DNA from: Fibrobacter sp. UWT2
GTDB taxonomy: Bacteria > Fibrobacterota > Fibrobacteria > Fibrobacterales > Fibrobacteraceae
Length of the DNA stretch: 54,520 nucleotides
Assembly (NCBI RefSeq): GCF_900142545.1
Contig: NZ_FRBF01000019.1
Coordinates: 1-54,520, forward strand
Direction: 5' to 3'
Both the position numbers and the translations under genes were made by a program. Position 1 is the first letter of the stretch. Each line of letters begins with the position of its first letter. The notes beneath the pieces are model-generated. The model saw only the letters and a program-made list of their open reading frames with translations, was not told the origin of the DNA and ran no database searches. Of this stretch, positions 42,932 through 51,253 are shown piece by piece.

Positions 42932-43378
42932 TTACTTCCCTAAGGATTCCTTCGGGATGCTTGTAAAGGTCAGGGCGCCCTTCGCATGAACGTTGCCGTT
43001 CACTTTCACGATGCAGTCAAAGCCGACCAGCACGCCACCTTCCTTCGTTTTCTTGACAGAGATTTCAAGTTGGTCGCCAGGAATCACCGGCTTCACGAAC
43101 TTGAATCCATCAATTTTTAGAAGCACATAGAGATTCTTTTCGAGATCTTCGGCAGGCTTTTCAATCACGAGCGAGCAAAGCTGAGCGCAACTTTCCACAA
43201 TGAGCACGCCCGGCATAATCGGGGTTCCCGGAAAGTGACCCGTAAAGTACGGTTCATTCACGCTCACGTTCTTGATACCCACGGCCGATTCGTTCGGCAC
43301 CAGCTCCGTCACCTTCTCGATCATCTGGAACGGCGGGCGCTGAGCAATCTTTTCGCTGATTTCGTAAATATTCATCAT
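42932..43378 (-). CDS. FabZ-like 3-hydroxyacyl-ACP dehydratase
   Basis: 148 residues. The hotdog active site HFPGTPIMPGVLIVESCAQ has catalytic His48 and Glu62. It is a second FabZ, distinct from the one beside lpxC. The start ATGATG at 43378/43375 overlaps the fabG stop (ATGA). A longer upstream reading in the same frame overlaps fabG and is not real. It makes trans-2-enoyl-ACP. Confidence 0.88.
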   Translation of the reverse strand: MMNIYEISEKIAQRPPFQMIEKVTELVPNESAVGIKNVSVNEPYFTGHFPGTPIMPGVLIVESCAQLCSLVIEKPAEDLEKNLYVLLKIDGFKFVKPVIPGDQLEISVKKTKEGGVLVGFDCIVKVNGNVHAKGALTFTSIPKESLGK

Positions 43379-44106
43379 AGAGAAAGACCTCCGTCGAGCA
43401 CGAACACCTGGCCGGTCACGTAGGCGAACTGGTCGGAGGCCAAGGCAGACACAATATTTGCAACTTCGTCGGCAGAGCCAAAGCGCTTCAGAGGAATCTT
43501 TTCGAGGTAGCCCTTGCGGGTTTCTTCGGGAATCGCTTCGATCATATCGGTTGCGATAAAGCCCGGAGCTACGGCGTTCACGCGAATACCGAAACCGCCG
43601 AGTTCCTTGGCAAGCGTCTGGGTGAGTGAATTCACGGCACCCTTCGTGGCGCTGTAAACAGCCTGGCCAGCGAGAGCGAACTTCGAAGAAACGGAACTCA
43701 TGTTGATAATCACGCCGGACTTCTGCTTGTACATCTTCACGGCCACCTGCTGTGCGCAGTAGAAGTAGCCCTTCACGTTCAGGTCGAAGCACTTGTCCAA
43801 GGTTTCCGGGTTCATCATCATCAAGTATTCGTCACGAACGATACCGGCATTATTCACAAGCACGTCAATGCGGCCATAAGCCTTGAATACTTCGCGGATC
43901 ATGACTTTCACCTGAGAAAGGTCGGCGACATTCGCCTTGTAAATCATGCCGTCGCCACCTTCGGCCTTAATCTGGTCGAGCGTGGCATTTGCAGCCTCGT
44001 CGGAACTGGAGTAGTTCACCACGACAGTGTAACCGTCGCGGGCCAAACGCAGGGCACAAGCCTTGCCAATACCCTTAGATGCACCTGTTACCAAAGCAAC
44101 TTTCAT
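43375..44106 (-). CDS. 3-oxoacyl-ACP reductase (FabG-like SDR)
   Basis: 243 residues. NADP-binding TGASKGIGKA, NNAG, and the catalytic Ser138-Tyr151-Lys155 (SSVSSKFALAGQAVYSATK) of short-chain dehydrogenases; full-length. It reduces the ketone formed by the adjacent ketosynthase. Clustering with KS, ACP and FabZ argues for use in that dedicated pathway rather than as a housekeeping enzyme. Confidence 0.88.
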   Translation of the reverse strand: MKVALVTGASKGIGKACALRLARDGYTVVVNYSSSDEAANATLDQIKAEGGDGMIYKANVADLSQVKVMIREVFKAYGRIDVLVNNAGIVRDEYLMMMNPETLDKCFDLNVKGYFYCAQQVAVKMYKQKSGVIINMSSVSSKFALAGQAVYSATKGAVNSLTQTLAKELGGFGIRVNAVAPGFIATDMIEAIPEETRKGYLEKIPLKRFGSADEVANIVSALASDQFAYVTGQVFVLDGGLSL

Positions 44107-44130
44107 ATTCTAGCTCCTTCTTCCTAAACA

Positions 44131-46527
44131 CTATTTTCCGAACACGACGGCACTGTAAGAACCGCCCGTTGCATAAGAAATAACCAAAATTTTCTTGAGG
44201 TTTGCCGATTCAGCGGTCTTTGCAGAGACAGAACCGTCTGCCGCCACAAAGTAGGCGTTGTCGTTTGCAAGTTCACCGCTCAAAAGGAGAGCGGCTTCGG
44301 CAGCGGCAAGGGCTGCAGACCCCGCACGGCCTTCACCGGTGCGTTCCTTGACTTCGAAGAGCGGCATCGCGGCAAGCTTTTCGCCAAACACGCGCTTAAG
44401 GGCTCCCTTTTCAATGTCGTCAATCTTCTTGCAGCCGTTGGCAAAACCGCAAACAGCATCCACGTCGGCTGCCGTAATGCCGGCATCGGCAAGAGCATCT
44501 GCAATGGCCTTGTCCAAAGCCTCGTCAGAACCGGCGAGCTTACCGAACTTCACGTTCTTGCGGCCATGGCCGAATCCGAGAGCGTAGCAGTAAACCTTGG
44601 CGCCGCGGGCCTTGGCATATTCTTCTTCTTCGAGCAGAATCGACACGGAGCCGTCGCCCACCACAAAGCCTTCGGAGTTTGCGTAAGGAGCGACTACATC
44701 GTTTGCGGCCACGCCAAGCTTCTGGGCGAATTCCGTAATAATCGGCAGGTTTTCGTCGGTACCGGTAGCCATCATGGCCTGTTCCTGACCGTCGTGAATC
44801 ACGTTCATGGAGTAGCCGATGCTATCGAGGCCAGAAAGCGGACCGGTGGTAATGGTTACCCCGTAGCCCTTGATGCCCGAACAAATAGAGAGGTAACCGC
44901 CAGCCGCATTGTAAACGGTGTGCGGGAACTTGAAGGCGGAACCGCCGGCATTGCCGAGTTCGGCAATCAGCTCTTCGAAATCGTAAGTTGCGCCGAGGCC
45001 GCCTTCGCTGGTACCCACGATAATGCCGATATCCATGGCGTTTTCGTCAGACACCTTGAAGTTTGCGTCTTGCAGCGCGCGCATGCCGGACACCGTCTGG
45101 AGCTGGCCCAGGTTGTCGAGCTTGCGGTAGAAAGCCATCTTGATGCCGAGTTCCTTGTAATCGTCGAGCGCAATCGTCGAACGCACCGAAGCGGACTCCG
45201 GCTTCTTGCCGGCTTTCACGGCTTCAAGGTAAGCGGTCTTGCTGTTGCCGAGGGGAGATACAACCCCAAGGCCCGTCACAACGATCTTCTTGTCCTTGGC
45301 GGGCTGGGCCGTCACATTTCCCGGTTCCTTCGAGAAAACGATTGCCGCATTCGTACCACCGAATGCCACGTTGTTGCTCAGAACGCACTTCAAGTCCTTA
45401 TGGCGTGCCTTGTTCTGCACAAAGTCCATGTCGCCGACCTTTTCCTTGAGGGCGGCCGACTGTTCTTCGCTATACGGGAAGGTGGGGAGTACCGTATCGG
45501 TGGTAAGGGCCTTGATGCTGAATACAGCTTCGATAGCACCTGCGGCACCCAGGCAGTGGCCTGTAAGCACCTTGGTCGAGCTCACGCTCACCGTCGGATT
45601 TTCTTCGCCAAAGTAGGCCTTGAAGGCGGTCATTTCGGCGTTATCATTTTTACCCGTACCCGTACCGTGGGCATTAATGTAACCGATATCGGTTTTTGCA
45701 ATGCCCGAATTCTTGACAGAGCGGTTGATCGCTTCCATCAGGCAAAGGCCGTCTTCGCGCGGAGCGGTAATGTGGTTTGCATCGCTGGTGACGCCCGAAC
45801 CGAGCACTTCGCAGTACTGCTTGGCAGAGCGTTTTTGGGCATGTTCGTAAGATTCAACAATCACGATGCCGGCGCCTTCGCCGAGCGTAATGCCGTTGCA
45901 GCGGTTGAACGGAGAGCAGCCGTTTTCATCAAGCGCATGCAAAGAAAGGAATCCGGAGTAGGGGACCGAAGCAAAAGAATCGGCACCACCCGCAATGACC
46001 ACGTCTGCCTTGCCCGCGCGAATCAAGTCGCAAGCCACCGCAATCGAAATGGTTCCGGCGGCGCAAGCATTCGCTACGTTCGTCACGATGCCACCGGCAC
46101 CGCAAGTTTCCGCCACCTGAGAGGCAATAGAAGCGATAGGCATCTTGGCAATTTCAGAAGCGTCGCGACCATGCTGATGATACTGTTCAATTGAAAGAAC
46201 GCCACCCACGCAACTTCCGATAACCACGCTCACGCGCTGGTCGTCGCCAAAGTTCTTGAGTCCTGCATCGGCCAAAGCTTCGTTTGCAGCCTTGATGCAA
46301 AGTTTCGAGACTCGGTCCTTTTCTTCGGGAGCGTCAATTTCATCGAGGGTATCGCACTTGACTTCGGCTGCCAAGTCCGCATAGCAGTTCACTGTATCAA
46401 CAGAAGTGGTCTTATGAATGCCGGAAACCGATTCCAGGGCATTCTTCCAAGTTTCTTCGACATTGTTACCGACGGCACAAATGACGCCTAAACCAGTAAC
46501 TACACAACGCTTGTCATTAGGGGTCAT
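44131..46527 (-). CDS. Fused ketosynthase and chain-length-factor-like protein (KS-CLF)
   Basis: 798 residues, two ketosynthase folds in one chain. The first (about 5-405) is complete: Cys155 in NACAAGT, His287 in NAHGTGTG and His324 in LTGHCLGAAG. The second (about 413-798) starts KKIVVTGLGVVSPLG but has lost all three: the Cys site reads TTGPLSG (Pro563), the first His region reads GFANGCKK and the second reads RTGEGRAGS. Such an inactive partner is the hallmark of chain-length factors in type II polyketide and aryl-polyene systems, where KS and CLF are usually separate genes. The active half would elongate ACP-bound acyl chains, with the inactive half shaping length. Confidence 0.82.
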   Translation of the reverse strand: MTPNDKRCVVTGLGVICAVGNNVEETWKNALESVSGIHKTTSVDTVNCYADLAAEVKCDTLDEIDAPEEKDRVSKLCIKAANEALADAGLKNFGDDQRVSVVIGSCVGGVLSIEQYHQHGRDASEIAKMPIASIASQVAETCGAGGIVTNVANACAAGTISIAVACDLIRAGKADVVIAGGADSFASVPYSGFLSLHALDENGCSPFNRCNGITLGEGAGIVIVESYEHAQKRSAKQYCEVLGSGVTSDANHITAPREDGLCLMEAINRSVKNSGIAKTDIGYINAHGTGTGKNDNAEMTAFKAYFGEENPTVSVSSTKVLTGHCLGAAGAIEAVFSIKALTTDTVLPTFPYSEEQSAALKEKVGDMDFVQNKARHKDLKCVLSNNVAFGGTNAAIVFSKEPGNVTAQPAKDKKIVVTGLGVVSPLGNSKTAYLEAVKAGKKPESASVRSTIALDDYKELGIKMAFYRKLDNLGQLQTVSGMRALQDANFKVSDENAMDIGIIVGTSEGGLGATYDFEELIAELGNAGGSAFKFPHTVYNAAGGYLSICSGIKGYGVTITTGPLSGLDSIGYSMNVIHDGQEQAMMATGTDENLPIITEFAQKLGVAANDVVAPYANSEGFVVGDGSVSILLEEEEYAKARGAKVYCYALGFGHGRKNVKFGKLAGSDEALDKAIADALADAGITAADVDAVCGFANGCKKIDDIEKGALKRVFGEKLAAMPLFEVKERTGEGRAGSAALAAAEAALLLSGELANDNAYFVAADGSVSAKTAESANLKKILVISYATGGSYSAVVFGK

Positions 46528-46582
46528 AATTTATCCAAAAACAGACGCATCCTATTGCATTGCTCCAGGATGCTAGAAAAAA

Positions 46583-46608
46583 CAAAAAGCCGAGAGATGT
46601 ATCTCGGC
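46583..46608 (-). terminator. Terminator-like hairpin between ACP and KS-CLF genes
   Basis: On the minus strand GCCGAGA-TACATC-TCTCGGC followed by TTTTTG, just after the ACP stop and before the KS-CLF gene. Partial readthrough would give more ACP than synthase. Confidence 0.7.
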
Positions 46609-46614
46609 AGATTT

Positions 46615-46854
46615 TTAGGCCTTGTGGGCTTCGATGTAGGCGGCGATTGTATCGATGCTCTGGAAGTTTTCCTTGGCAACGCCAGTCATAGAGACACCGA
46701 AGTTGCTGTCGACAAAGGAGATGATTTCAAGAGAATCAACGGAATCGAGGCCGATTTCTTCACCAAAAAGCGGGGTATCGAACTGGAGCACGTCGCCATC
46801 AACACCGAGATCAGACATAAAAAAGGCCTTGAGTTTTTCTTTCATTTCGTTCAT
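46615..46854 (-). CDS. Acyl carrier protein
   Basis: 79 residues, four-helix ACP with GLDSVDSLEI carrying Ser38, the phosphopantetheine site. Start at ATG 46854, preceded by GAGGT; a longer frame reads upstream but would begin inside the leader. It is the carrier for the adjacent ketosynthase. It is followed by a terminator-like hairpin, so it may also be made as a short abundant transcript. Confidence 0.88.
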   Translation of the reverse strand: MNEMKEKLKAFFMSDLGVDGDVLQFDTPLFGEEIGLDSVDSLEIISFVDSNFGVSMTGVAKENFQSIDTIAAYIEAHKA

Positions 46855-46894
46855 TTTTTTTACCTCGTAACTTTTTGGTGCTAAAGTAGAAAAA

Positions 46895-46915
46895 TTTAAC
46901 AACAATGATGTTAAA
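46895..46915 (-). promoter_or_regulatory. Inverted repeat upstream of the ACP gene (possible operator)
   Basis: TTTAACA-ACAATGA-TGTTAAA, perfect seven-base arms, about 40 bases before the ACP start. Its position at the head of the lipid operon suggests a repressor site. TTTAACA also occurs twice upstream of the 39-codon ORF. Confidence 0.45.
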
Positions 46916-46993
46916 AAATAATCAAAAGCGACATAATGACATAAATAGGGGACAAAATGTATAAAAATACCCTATTTTTGAGCATTTTAGGCG

Positions 46994-48040
46994 CTAAAAT
47001 GCCTGTCGAACGTAAAAAGAGAGACCTAAATGGTCAAAATCGACCCAAGAAAAGTCCGCTCTGGCGAATAAGTTTTCTTTTAGGTTGAGTCCTAGCAATG
47101 CGCCTGCGCCAACGGACCGGTGCCAGTCGTTACGGACAAGTTCACTGAAATAGCGACCTGATTTTCCACCTTCAAAAAACACATGACCGCCTAGCCGCCA
47201 CCAAATGAATTGTCGTGCTTCTGCTTGCACAATTACTGCCTGGTTGTCGCCGAAATAGAGGCTTTCTACGCCGCGAAAACGGCTGATTCCATCGGGCCCG
47301 GCCAGCATATCAAAAGGAACATCTCCATCGGAGCGCATCCACAAAAAGCCGACCGCCGTTGTAGTCGTTTTGGACAAGCTTGAGTAGCCGCGCAAGTCGA
47401 GGGTTTCTACATCGAAGGTGTAGTCGCCCAGGTGATTGTTGTAGAACATCTGTTGCCATTGCACCAAGTAACCGTGGCGAGTCCAGTTGGTGTTGTCACG
47501 GGTGTCTAGGCCAAGCAAGTAGCCCAGTCCGTTACGCCAGCCCGAATGTGAATGGGGGAGTGGCATAGAGTCGCTTTCATGGAACGAAATGTCGGTGTGT
47601 TCAATATGCAATTCTACGCCGTATTTGAATTCCTTGGGAATACCGATTCTGGATTCTATCCGAGTTCCGCCTTGGAATTTCTTACGGTCAAAGAGCACAT
47701 ATTCGTCTATATCAGGGTTGTTTCCTCGTCCGAAATAGCTGGCAATCCAATCTTGGTATTTGAGAATGGACCATACCGTAATTTGATCGTGGAAAAAGTA
47801 AAAATAGGGTTCCAATGCGATATGCAGCTGGTTTCTTGTAGATCCGTAGGCCGTGAGCCCGATTTCAGGGACCTTGCCACCTTCAGTTTCCGGCTTAAGA
47901 AAATAGAGTCCCATGAGACCGTACTGGAATTCAGTTTCTTCGGTATATCCGAGTATGGGTACGACAGAATAACGCTGGAAGGAGTCTTCTGCAAAAAGGG
48001 GAATGAATAATAAGAGCGCGACCAGTGCACCGATTTTCAT
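46994..48040 (-). CDS. BamA/Omp85-type outer membrane beta-barrel protein
   Basis: 348 residues from ATG 48040, with a signal peptide (about 1-18, ending FAED). The rest is amphipathic beta strands like the C-terminal surface-antigen barrel of Omp85 proteins: YSVVPILGYTEETEFQYGLMGLYF, RDNTNWTRHGYLVQW, FRGVESLYFGDNQAVIVQAEARQFIWWRLGGHVFFEGGK (with a [VI]RG[FY]-like FRGV) and a final aromatic FYVRQAF. No POTRA domains, so it resembles stand-alone barrels. The shorter start is favoured because TATATT (48052-48047) lies exactly six bases before it. Confidence 0.75.
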   Translation of the reverse strand: MKIGALVALLLFIPLFAEDSFQRYSVVPILGYTEETEFQYGLMGLYFLKPETEGGKVPEIGLTAYGSTRNQLHIALEPYFYFFHDQITVWSILKYQDWIASYFGRGNNPDIDEYVLFDRKKFQGGTRIESRIGIPKEFKYGVELHIEHTDISFHESDSMPLPHSHSGWRNGLGYLLGLDTRDNTNWTRHGYLVQWQQMFYNNHLGDYTFDVETLDLRGYSSLSKTTTTAVGFLWMRSDGDVPFDMLAGPDGISRFRGVESLYFGDNQAVIVQAEARQFIWWRLGGHVFFEGGKSGRYFSELVRNDWHRSVGAGALLGLNLKENLFARADFSWVDFDHLGLSFYVRQAF

Positions 48041-48052
48041 TTTTAAAATATA
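48040..48052 (-). promoter_or_regulatory. Leaderless-type promoter of the beta-barrel gene
   Basis: TATATT at 48052-48047, six bases TTAAAA, then the ATG at 48040. The divergent gene at 48091 has TTTGCTATTTTAGG at 48071-48084, so two promoters share a 50-base gap. Confidence 0.55.
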
Positions 48053-48090
48053 ACTTTTTTGCATACAAAGTTTGCTATTTTAGGTCATAT

Positions 48091-48561
48091 ATGCGCAATT
48101 TTAAGTTCTTCATCGTCGTTATTTCTTTGATTTTGGGCCTGTTTACGGGTTGCAGCCTGATGATGGTTGCCATATTCGACTTTGAAGAAATTACGGTTCG
48201 GGCAGAAGACGAGGAATCTTACGATTTCTATAAAGATGACAAGCTGGTTTGCCGTGACGAAAAATACTGCGATATTTATCATGACAAAAGCGACATCTGC
48301 AGATACGTTCTTGAAATTAGGCGTGGCGATGTCGTGTTCGGCCGGTTGTATTACGGCTACTGGGAAGAACGGAATTTTATAGTCAACATGGTAAGCAAAC
48401 GTGACGAAAAGAAATGTCCGGGATATACCGCAACGATCAAGGTCGACCAGGTTGTCAAGGCTCGCGAAGAAGCTCTGGAACGTAAGAGAATCCGCGAAGA
48501 AAAAGAAAGGAATGCTGCGCGTTGGCAGCAGTCTCCGTTAAGCTCAAGTTCGGCACAATAG
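48091..48561 (+). CDS. Small lipoprotein, unknown function
   Basis: 156 residues with a lipoprotein signal (MRNFKFFIVVISLILGLFTGC, Cys at 21), acidic middle with a DKLVCRDEKYCDIYHDKSDIC cysteine cluster and a Lys/Glu/Arg-rich helical end, finishing in a Ser patch. No family recognised. Start 48091 chosen because it starts the lipoprotein signal and the TATTTT box (48076-48081) gives a three-base leader. Confidence 0.65.
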   Translation: MRNFKFFIVVISLILGLFTGCSLMMVAIFDFEEITVRAEDEESYDFYKDDKLVCRDEKYCDIYHDKSDICRYVLEIRRGDVVFGRLYYGYWEERNFIVNMVSKRDEKKCPGYTATIKVDQVVKAREEALERKRIREEKERNAARWQQSPLSSSSAQ

Positions 48562-48570
48562 TTTAAATCA

Positions 48571-48593
48571 GGGGCGAAAAGCCCCTTATCTTT
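48571..48593 (+). terminator. Terminator after the small lipoprotein gene
   Basis: GGGGC-GAAAA-GCCCC followed by TTATCTTT. Confidence 0.65.
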
Positions 48594-48707
48594 CCGATTC
48601 TTTAGTTTACATAATATACATTATCGGCAATATGAATGTAGAAAGTTCAGGGGAGGCCTGTTTTACAAAATCACGTATTTTCTGCATAATAACCTTATTG
48701 GAGCCTA

Positions 48708-48749
48708 ATGAATAAGCCATTTTATTATATTGTCTCTAAAAGACGATAA
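48708..48749 (+). other. Possible 13-codon leader ORF
   Basis: ATG at 48708 with TTGGAG upstream reads MNKPFYYIVSKRR and stops at 48749, seven bases before the next gene. It may be a leader peptide or chance. Confidence 0.25.
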
Positions 48750-48755
48750 TACCGT

Positions 48756-49451
48756 ATGGTAATCAAAGAAATGAAGATTTTGCGTAAAAAAAGGTCCGGG
48801 GTATTTTTGGCGCTGCTCGCTGCCCTTGCGTGCGTCGCACTCTTTTTCTCGGGCTGTGCGGCTGCCAAGAAACTTTCGGCTGCAGATATCCTCTCCAAGA
48901 CGAAGCTCGAATTCGTGAGCCTGTCGCTGGATTCTGCAACCATCAATAAGGATCTTTTCCCTAAGTCAGACGACCTGATGAAGGGACTGTTGCCGAACCC
49001 GCACGTGGTCGCCTTGGTGCAGGATTTTGCCCGCGGAATCCTTGAAAAAGAGATTGGCAGGGCTCATTTGACCGTCGGTTTAAATGCCAAGAATACGGAC
49101 AAGGATACGCTCTGGATTCGTGGCCTGATGGCTAATTTGGTGCTGGATTCCTTGATGGATCTTCCTGTAGCGCTGCGTGATACGGTGAAGTTGGTTCCAG
49201 GCGATAACCAGGTGATTCTTGTGACCGAAATGCCCATTGACCGCCGTATTTTTAGGCTCATGGACGTTAACGTGGTTCATATCGTAGGCCGTATGGATGT
49301 TTCCCTGGAGGCCAGCGATGAGGCGTTTACGCTGGATTTTGATATGGATCGTAAGATTAGCCAAGAAGAGAAGCAGGCTCTTGCCGACAAGGCCCGTACC
49401 TCGGTTTTGGATAACATTGTAAGCGATTGGGTAGGAGCAATCAATTTTTAG
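48756..49451 (+). CDS. Lipoprotein, unknown function
   Basis: 231 residues from the ATG at 48756 (or 48771). A hydrophobic signal ends FFSGC (Cys about 34), so a lipoprotein. The remainder has a mixed alpha/beta pattern (KLEFVSLSLDSATINKDLF, LTVGLNAKNTDKDTLWIRGLM, VILVTEMPIDRRIFRLMDV) and resembles LEA14-like beta proteins, but I cannot assign a family. The oligopeptidase gene starts eight bases after its stop. Confidence 0.65.
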   Translation: MVIKEMKILRKKRSGVFLALLAALACVALFFSGCAAAKKLSAADILSKTKLEFVSLSLDSATINKDLFPKSDDLMKGLLPNPHVVALVQDFARGILEKEIGRAHLTVGLNAKNTDKDTLWIRGLMANLVLDSLMDLPVALRDTVKLVPGDNQVILVTEMPIDRRIFRLMDVNVVHIVGRMDVSLEASDEAFTLDFDMDRKISQEEKQALADKARTSVLDNIVSDWVGAINF

Positions 49452-49459
49452 AGGATGTT

Positions 49460-51148
49460 ATGCGTACTTTTGTACCTGAAAATTTTAATGTAGACAACGT
49501 TAAGGAAGTTGAAAATTTATACCAAAGCCTTCTGGACGAAAATATCCCGAACTCCCCCGAGGCTTTGCGTGCCTGGATTTTGAAATGGAGCGAATTGGGC
49601 TCGGTTCTTTCTGAAGTTTCTTGCCGCCGTTATGTGGCCATGACCGTAAACACCAAGGACGAAGCCGCTGCCAAGGCCTACGAAGACTTCGTCAGCAATG
49701 TCGACCCGATTTCCAACGAATTTAGCGACAAACTGAACAAAAAATTGATGGCTCATCCCGCCAAGGATCAGCTGAAAGATGAATTCGGCGTTTGGTTCAA
49801 GAGTGTGCAGGTGTCTCTGGACTTGTTCTCCCCCGCCAATATCCCCCTTGAAACCGAAGAAAACATCGCCGTTCAGGCCTACCAGAAAATTACCGGTGGC
49901 ATGAGCGTAGAATTCGATGGCGGCGTCAAGACGATGCAGCAGTTGAGCGCTTACCTGGAAAAGACTGACCGCGACTTGCGCGAACGTGCTTTCCGTACCA
50001 TGTGGGATCGTCGTCTCAAGGACAAGGATGCTCTTGACGCCTCTTTCGACAAGCTTTTCCAAATTCGCAATAAAATCGCAAAAAATGCGCATTGCAAGGA
50101 CTTTATCGACTACATCTTCCTTGCCAAGAGGCGTTTCGACTACTCCCCTGCCGATTGTAAGAATTTCCATGAGAGTGTGGAAAAGCTGGTGCTTCCGCTG
50201 CTCAAGGAAATTTACAAGAAACGTGCCGAAAAAATGGGCCTGAAGACGCTCCGCCCCTGGGATTTGAGCGTGGATCCCCTGAATCGCTCTCCGCTAAAAC
50301 CTTACAGCAACGGTGACGAACTCATCGAGAAAGTGGACCAGATTTTCGAATCCATTCACCCACAGGCTGGCAAGTGGGCTCGCGAAATGCAGGCGAAGAA
50401 ACTTATCGATCCGGATAGCCGTTTGGGCAAGGCTCCTGGTGGATACCAGATTGGTTTCGACGAAAGCCGTCTCCCCTTCATTTTCATGAATTCCGCGGAA
50501 ACGGACCGCGATATCTATACACTTTTGCATGAATCGGGCCATTCCTTCCACCAGTATGCTTTGGCAAATCAGCCGATTTTGGCCTACCGCGATGTTCCGT
50601 CTGAATTTGCCGAAGTGGCGAGCATGAGTATGGAGCTCATCGGCACCAGCAACCTGAAACCTTTCTACGGAGATGATGCCGAGGCCATTCGCCGCAGTAT
50701 CGAAGGTGAATTGGAAGACGTGATTTGGCTGTTCCCCTGGGTGGCAAGCATCGATAGCTTCCAGCACGAACTTTACAGCCGTCCGAACCATACGGCCAAG
50801 GATCGCGAAGAAATCTGGAAGGGGATCATGGACCGCTATGATGCCGGCGTTGACTATACCGGACTTGAGGCCGTGCGCAACAATTTGTGGCAAAAGCAGC
50901 TGCACCTGTTCGAATGCCCGTTCTACTACATCGAGTACGGAATCGCCCAGCTTGGGGCTCTCCAGGTGTGGGCAAACTTCAAAAAAGACCCGAAAAAGGC
51001 CATTGACGACCTGTTTAGGGCCGAAAGTTTGGGTGACAGCCGCCCGCTTCCGGAGCTTTTTGCCGCCGCGAATATCAAGTTTGATTTCACGGCGAAGACC
51101 ATCGAACCGCTTATGCAGGTCGTGTGGGACGAATTGAGCCGGTCGTAG
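49460..51148 (+). CDS. M3-family oligoendopeptidase (PepF-like)
   Basis: 562 residues, cytoplasmic. The zinc motif HESGH (357-361) is followed by the third ligand Glu within PSEFAEVASMSME, and the catalytic domain continues with IEYGIAQLGALQVW, characteristic of PepF-type oligopeptidases. It degrades short peptides. GAGG precedes the ATG at 49460; the ATG at 49427 lies in the end of the preceding gene. Confidence 0.92.
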   Translation: MRTFVPENFNVDNVKEVENLYQSLLDENIPNSPEALRAWILKWSELGSVLSEVSCRRYVAMTVNTKDEAAAKAYEDFVSNVDPISNEFSDKLNKKLMAHPAKDQLKDEFGVWFKSVQVSLDLFSPANIPLETEENIAVQAYQKITGGMSVEFDGGVKTMQQLSAYLEKTDRDLRERAFRTMWDRRLKDKDALDASFDKLFQIRNKIAKNAHCKDFIDYIFLAKRRFDYSPADCKNFHESVEKLVLPLLKEIYKKRAEKMGLKTLRPWDLSVDPLNRSPLKPYSNGDELIEKVDQIFESIHPQAGKWAREMQAKKLIDPDSRLGKAPGGYQIGFDESRLPFIFMNSAETDRDIYTLLHESGHSFHQYALANQPILAYRDVPSEFAEVASMSMELIGTSNLKPFYGDDAEAIRRSIEGELEDVIWLFPWVASIDSFQHELYSRPNHTAKDREEIWKGIMDRYDAGVDYTGLEAVRNNLWQKQLHLFECPFYYIEYGIAQLGALQVWANFKKDPKKAIDDLFRAESLGDSRPLPELFAAANIKFDFTAKTIEPLMQVVWDELSRS

Positions 51149-51211
51149 GGAGAATTTGATCAAAAATTTTGCTTTTTTTTGCAAAAAATTGCAAAAAAAA
51201 GGCAAAACCGC

Positions 51212-51247
51212 TTGACAAACTAAAAAGAATAACCTATATTTGGCGCA
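51212..51247 (+). promoter_or_regulatory. sigma70-type promoter of tRNA-Ser
   Basis: TTGACA at 51212-51217, 17-base spacer, TATATT at 51235-51240, predicted start about 51247. It is the clearest full promoter in the window and calibrates the TATATT box seen elsewhere. Confidence 0.8.
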
Positions 51248-51253
51248 CATCCT

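Noticed and set aside
43379-43792. N-terminal extension of the second FabZ-like frame
   Set aside because: It overlaps the fabG coding sequence and encodes Arg-rich non-homologous sequence; the ATG at 43378 starts the hotdog domain.
44566-46194. 542-codon plus-strand frame opposite the KS-CLF gene
   Set aside because: Shadow of a GC-rich third-position gene; His/Arg/Val-rich and featureless.
37213-46854. Calling the lipid operon an aryl-polyene cluster
   Set aside because: No ammonia lyase, CoA ligase or glycosyltransferase is present, and the KS and CLF are fused; the similarity is only in the core enzymes.
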